30,578 nucleotides of DNA, from the NCBI GenBank assembly GCA_937773465.1, contig CALJVK010000028.1, forward strand, positions 1 to 30,578, given 5' to 3'. Below the pieces are notes generated by a model that worked only from the letters and a program-made list of their open reading frames with translations, was not told the DNA's origin and did not search any database. Positions 26,549-30,578 of the stretch are shown here, piece by piece (the stretch's first letter is position 1; the number at the start of each line of letters is the position of its first letter). Source of the stretch: an uncultured Flavobacteriaceae bacterium. GTDB lineage: Bacteria; Bacteroidota; Bacteroidia; Flavobacteriales; Flavobacteriaceae. The translations under genes were made by a program, and so were the position numbers.

Positions 26549-28034
26549 TTATTTATCCCACCAAACTCTAGTTACAAAGTCGTTTGGACCTTGTCTAGCA
26601 ATTGCAGCAGCAAAATTCTCTGCATTTGTAGACCCTTCTCCAGTTGGGTAAATTAACCTTCTTGGAATAGTTCCTCCAGTAACATTACCTGGATCGTTTG
26701 TAGGAACTAATGTTGGGAAACCAGTTCTTCTCCAGTTAGAGAAAGACTTCGTACTCATTTAATAAGAGTAGCAGCCCAATATTGTTCACTAATCATTTCC
26801 CATCCTTTAGATAGCATCGTAAGGCTTAGCAGCTAAGTAAGTAGCAACTTCCGCATCTGAAATTAGCAGCAGCATTTGGATAAAGTAGCACTAAGCATCT
26901 GCATAGCAGCTTTAACTCCAGCCTCGTAATGAGCTTTAGCAGTCACCTGCAACTGACCAACCTCTAACACGCCATTTCAGCTATCATAAAGTCTTACTTC
27001 AGCATACGTTTGAAGAACCATAGGAGCATCTCTTTCTAGTAATTACGTTTCTATTTGGTTCTGCATAAATCGAAGTGTCAGGAACTGTAGCTCCAGTACT
27101 TCCGTTTGGCATACCAATTAAATCTGCAATTTTAGTGCTACCATCAGATCTTCTAGAAGCTAATATTGGTAATCTAGGATCGTCTTTTAACCAGTCCACA
27201 AAAGTTTTACTCATTCTTGGATTACCGTCCGCATCAAAAACTTCACCATGTCCATTTTTGTTGATTCCCTCAGGTCCATCAGTATGAGCAATCATAGCTA
27301 TGTGATCATTAGATGTCATCAGTTCCAGCAGCAGCAGCTTTTTCAGCCCAAGCTTTCGCTGTAGCAGGATCCGCTTTATGTTAATCTCAAAGCAAGTCTA
27401 AGCATCATTGAGTTACCCCAAGCTTTCCACTTAGCAGTATCTCCTTGGAAAAGTAAATCTCCTGCACCAATTGTAGTAGAAGCTCCAATTTGAGCAACTG
27501 CTTCTTCTAGCTCTTTAAGCATATCCATATAGATATCTTGTTGAGCATCGTACTTAGGCTTTAAAATACCGTTAGTATACCCTTGACCAGCTTCACTGTA
27601 AGGAATGTCTCCGTGAAGATCCGTAAGTCTAGAATAAATAAACACTCTTAAAATACGAGTCATTCCCATTTCAGATCCACTATTTCCCTCTGATGTTAAT
27701 TGAGATTTAATGTCCTCAATCTCTTTAACAGCTGATGGGTAATAACGATCCCATAGAGATGTTGCATATCCATCATTTCTAAAATATCTATCTCCTGACC
27801 AGTATCCAGCCGTAGAAGAAAATGTTGAATCATTACTGATTGATAAATCAAACTGGCTCTCCAGTTTTCATATCTACCACCTGATGTTTGTAAAACAGCA
27901 GAGGCAAACTTGTTCGCAACATCAAGTTGCGATGCTTTTGCTGGGTTTACATTCATTTCCTCAAATCCCTTATCGAAATCACAAGAGGAAAGAACTAAAC
28001 TTAAAGCAAAAAATGTTAATACTATTTTTTTCAT
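26549..28034 (-). pseudogene. SusD-2, paralogue of SusD-1, broken by about 12 single-base indels
   Basis: A second SusD/RagB lipoprotein gene, starting MKKIVLTFFALSLVLSSC (lipobox C18). By eye against SusD-1 I count 11 single-base insertions and one deletion (around 26747, 26763, 26813, 26863, 26885, 26942, 26968, 26991, 27042, 27320, 27379 inserted; 27820 deleted). Correcting them gives 1476 bases, 491 residues, one more than SusD-1, with no internal stop. The clean stretch 27376-27669 matches SusD-1 at 84 of 97 residues (counted by eye). Either recent decay or uncorrected sequencing errors; see findings. Confidence 0.85.
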
Positions 28035-28046
28035 AATTATATAAGT

Positions 28047-30578
28047 TTAAAATTTAAGATTTATGTTAAGACCAATAGTTCTTGGAACAGGAAGACCAAA
28101 CCATTCTAAACCAGCAGAGTTTCCGTTATTATAGGCAGACTCAGGGTCAATGTTATCCGTACTGTTACTTAAGAAAAATAAATTTCTTCCAATAAGCGAT
28201 ACAGTAGCTTTGCGAATAGAATGTTCCTTCTAACATATTGGAAGGTAAAGTGTAACCAATACTCAACTGACGAACTCTCATGTAGTCTGAATCTTGTATA
28301 GCTTCTTCAGCAATACTGTAAGTTCTTCTGTAATAGTCTTCTTGTTGAGAGTGAGGAATAGAAGTAGTAATTGAACTTCCGTCTTCCATCACACCAGTTG
28401 GTGTAAATCCAGCCTCACGACCTCCAGCAGGAACTGTCTTCTTGTGATGACCATTTCTAATTAAGAAAGGCATTTGTACCAGAGTAAATTTGCCCTCCTG
28501 TTTTTCCTTCAACTAAGAAATGAAGCGTTGAAGTCTTTGTATCTAAAAGATGATCCAAAACCAACAGATGTTGGAGCAACACCAAATCCTAAGATTTTTC
28601 TAGCTCCAATTTTTGGAATAGGAATTCCGTTCACCATTTCGTGAACAATAGACCAGCATCATCTCTCACATATGAAGAACCGTAAAGTGCACCGTATTTT
28701 TCACCAACAATATGAGTAACTCTTAAGTTTCTAGAACGAGGCTCATCCATAGAGATATTTCCTCCAGTATCGTTAGTTGCAACTACCTTACTTGTATTGT
28801 TTGTGTAGTTAATAGATGCGTTCCAAGCGAAATCATCTGTTCTCATTATCTCACCTTTTATAAGTAACTCAATCCCTTTAGTTAGAAATATTACCAAGGT
28901 TTGCAAGAGCACTTCCATAACCTGAAGTTGCAGATGCACTAACTCCTACAATATCTCCAAGAGTTTCGTTGTCATAGTATGTAGCATCCATGGAAAGTTT
29001 ATTGTCAAACAATCTTAAGTCCACACCAAATTCTGTTTCATTCTTTTCAAATGGAGTAATCTCAGAGTTTGGAATAGTTCCTCCACTAATATTACCAAGT
29101 GAAGCTCCTAAGTGACCTTGTCCATAAATTCCATAAGATAAACTAAGTGCATATGGGCTATCAGCACCACCAGCTACTTGAGAATAACCTGCTCTAAGTT
29201 TTAAGAATGAAACAGTATCTCCAAGATCCAAAGCATCTGAAAGAACAAGTGATAAAGAAGCAGAAGTATACAAGTCATTATTAGGAGCTTTTTTGTTTTT
29301 CAAAGATAAAGTTGAGAACCAGTCATTTCTAGCAGTTACTGTTAAATAAGCATAGTCCATAAACCCAATTTCAGCAGAACCATAAGCTGAGTTTATTTGC
29401 TTTTCCCAGAAGCTGTAACCACTTCCTTGATTTTTAGTGTTTTTTACATTAAGTAAAAACGGAACAATAAAATCAGAACCAGAAACTCGATATGCTTCAT
29501 ATTCTTGCGTTGTTGTTCCAATACCAACAAATGCAGTTAAAGAAACATCACTAGCAATCTGTAAATTATCTGTTCCTAAAAAGACATCTGCATCATATTG
29601 TTTAAACGTTGAAGATTTTCGTTCATTGATCCTCTAGGTTGATATGCAGTTCCCCAAGGAGTTGAAGTTTTGCTTTAAAAGATTATACCTATCTCCTCCA
29701 ACTCTTCCTCTTACATATAAATAATCAGCTAAATCCCATCTAGCATTAATCGCGCCTATAAATCTTTCTTTTTCAGATGAATTTATATAGTTATAAGCAG
29801 CAAAAAATGGATTCTGAGAATAAGCTATTATCACTAATTCTAAATTCTGTTAAATCTGCATTTCTACCCAGACCTCCTTCTCCCATCATGTCATTAACAT
29901 TAACAGATGGTGCAAATAAATTAACAGCAAAGTTTCCATTTCCAGGTGAATCTGATAATTGTGGATTACCTTCTTGATCTTCTAAGATATATTTCATGTT
30001 AATATCAACAGAAAAATTGTCTCCAAACTTATTTGAATTATTAATTCCAAAAGAATTTCTCCTAAAGTAGAATTTGGGACAATATCTAAATTGGATAAAT
30101 TAGTCATAGAAAAACGAGTATTACCGTTCTCATTAGAGGTGAAACAGCAATTGTATTAGTGTAAGTTTCTCCAGTACGATAAAAAGTATCTAAGGCACTT
30201 GGTTCAAGAGAATACTTTCTAGCAACACCATCCCATTGTGCAACCATAGACCCATCCATTCTTGGACCCCATGCTTGATAAGTATCAATTGCATCAGAAA
30301 CTTTAGAAGCATCTCTACCTTGACCATATAATTTCTTGAGTGTCTCTTAAGACCAAGTTTAACATATCGAATTGCATAGAACTATTAAATTCTACTCCAA
30401 TTCCTTCTGTTCCTGCTCCAGTTTTGTGTTTATAATAATAACACCATTAGAAGCTCTAGATCCATAAAGTGCTGCAGCAGCACCTCCTTTAAGTACCGAA
30501 ACAGATTCTATTTCATCTGGATTAATACTTGAAATACCATCTCCATAATCAGCACCACCCCAAACACCAGCAGCACCT
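28047..30578 (-). pseudogene. SusC-2, paralogue of SusC-1, frameshifted and cut by the window edge
   Basis: Central and C-terminal part of a second SusC/RagA receptor; the 5' end (about 190 residues in SusC-1) is outside the window. It aligns along its length with SusC-1. By eye there are about 7 insertions (near 28218, 28462, 28515, 28881, 29672, 29823, 30338) and 5 deletions (near 28650, 29608, 30061, 30141, 30424). The longest clean stretch, 28878-29600, encodes barrel strands such as YLTVTARNDWFSTLSLKN. No stop codon remains after correction in the parts I translated. The 12-base gap to susD-2 matches the gap in copy 1. Confidence 0.85.

Larger units (their letters stand above)
26493..30578 (-). 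repeat. Second copy of a duplicated SusD-SusC unit (first copy 17807-about 21890)
   Basis: The hairpin terminator, susD, the 12-base intergenic gap and susC are in the same order and orientation in both copies, which are about 8.7 kb apart in direct orientation, with the serine hydrolase and LytTR genes between them. The copies differ at many third codon positions, so this is an old duplication, but a 65-base stretch is identical (see findings). Confidence 0.85.

Noticed and set aside
27075..27287. Plus-strand frame inside susD-2
   Set aside because: It mirrors susD-2 codons on the other strand and is not supported by any motif.
26549..30578. Homopolymer-length errors as the explanation for the indels
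   Set aside because: Most inserted bases differ from their neighbours, such as an A placed after GCT or a C after ACT, so simple homopolymer miscounting does not explain the pattern.

Overview
The window looks like a chromosome piece from a marine-type Flavobacteriia (Bacteroidota). The evidence is the strong A+T bias, the absence of Shine-Dalgarno motifs, promoter -7 elements of the form TAnnTTTG, SusC/SusD outer-membrane pairs, DUF2480 and DUF3078 proteins, and a PafA-type phosphatase. No tRNA, rRNA, CRISPR array or transposase was seen.

Layout. (1) 1-623: 5' part of thiL on the minus strand, divergent from (2) 765-7109, a SUF iron-sulfur operon on the plus strand (sufA, B, C, D, S, E, a SufT/MIP18-like gene, a DUF2480 gene), followed by a DUF3078 gene with a TTG start. 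(3) 8007-10433, minus strand: a tight hflX-lpxH-queD cluster with overlapping genes. (4) 10468-22458, minus strand: GNAT acetyltransferase, FAD-dependent oxidoreductase lipoprotein, PafA-type phosphatase, a large FG-GAP/VCBS-ASPIC protein, then SusD-1 and SusC-1. A terminator hairpin separates the SusCD-1 pair from the downstream genes. SusC-1 is split by one single-base insertion and one single-base deletion. (5) 22498-22995: a 500-base regulatory gap with a near-consensus minus-strand promoter, an intrinsic terminator about 170 bases downstream of the predicted start, and an 8-bp inverted repeat next to susC. This looks like a small RNA or attenuated leader. (6) 22996-26456, plus strand: a lipoprotein serine hydrolase and an unusual membrane-spanning LytTR regulator with a LamG-like/Kelch-like exported part. 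(7) 26493-30578, minus strand: a second, paralogous SusD-SusC pair that is riddled with single-base indels and runs off the window edge.

How the genes fit together. The SUF genes form a complete iron-sulfur assembly and maturation set. The second half looks like a nutrient-uptake locus. Two related SusCD pairs flank an exported hydrolase and a membrane-anchored DNA-binding regulator, and a secreted phosphatase and oxidoreductase lie downstream of pair 1. The substrate cannot be read from the sequence. The most striking observations are the about 24 single-base indels (mostly insertions) confined to the second SusCD pair, with reading frames otherwise conserved; the transmembrane LytTR protein; and the terminated leader transcript upstream of susC-1.
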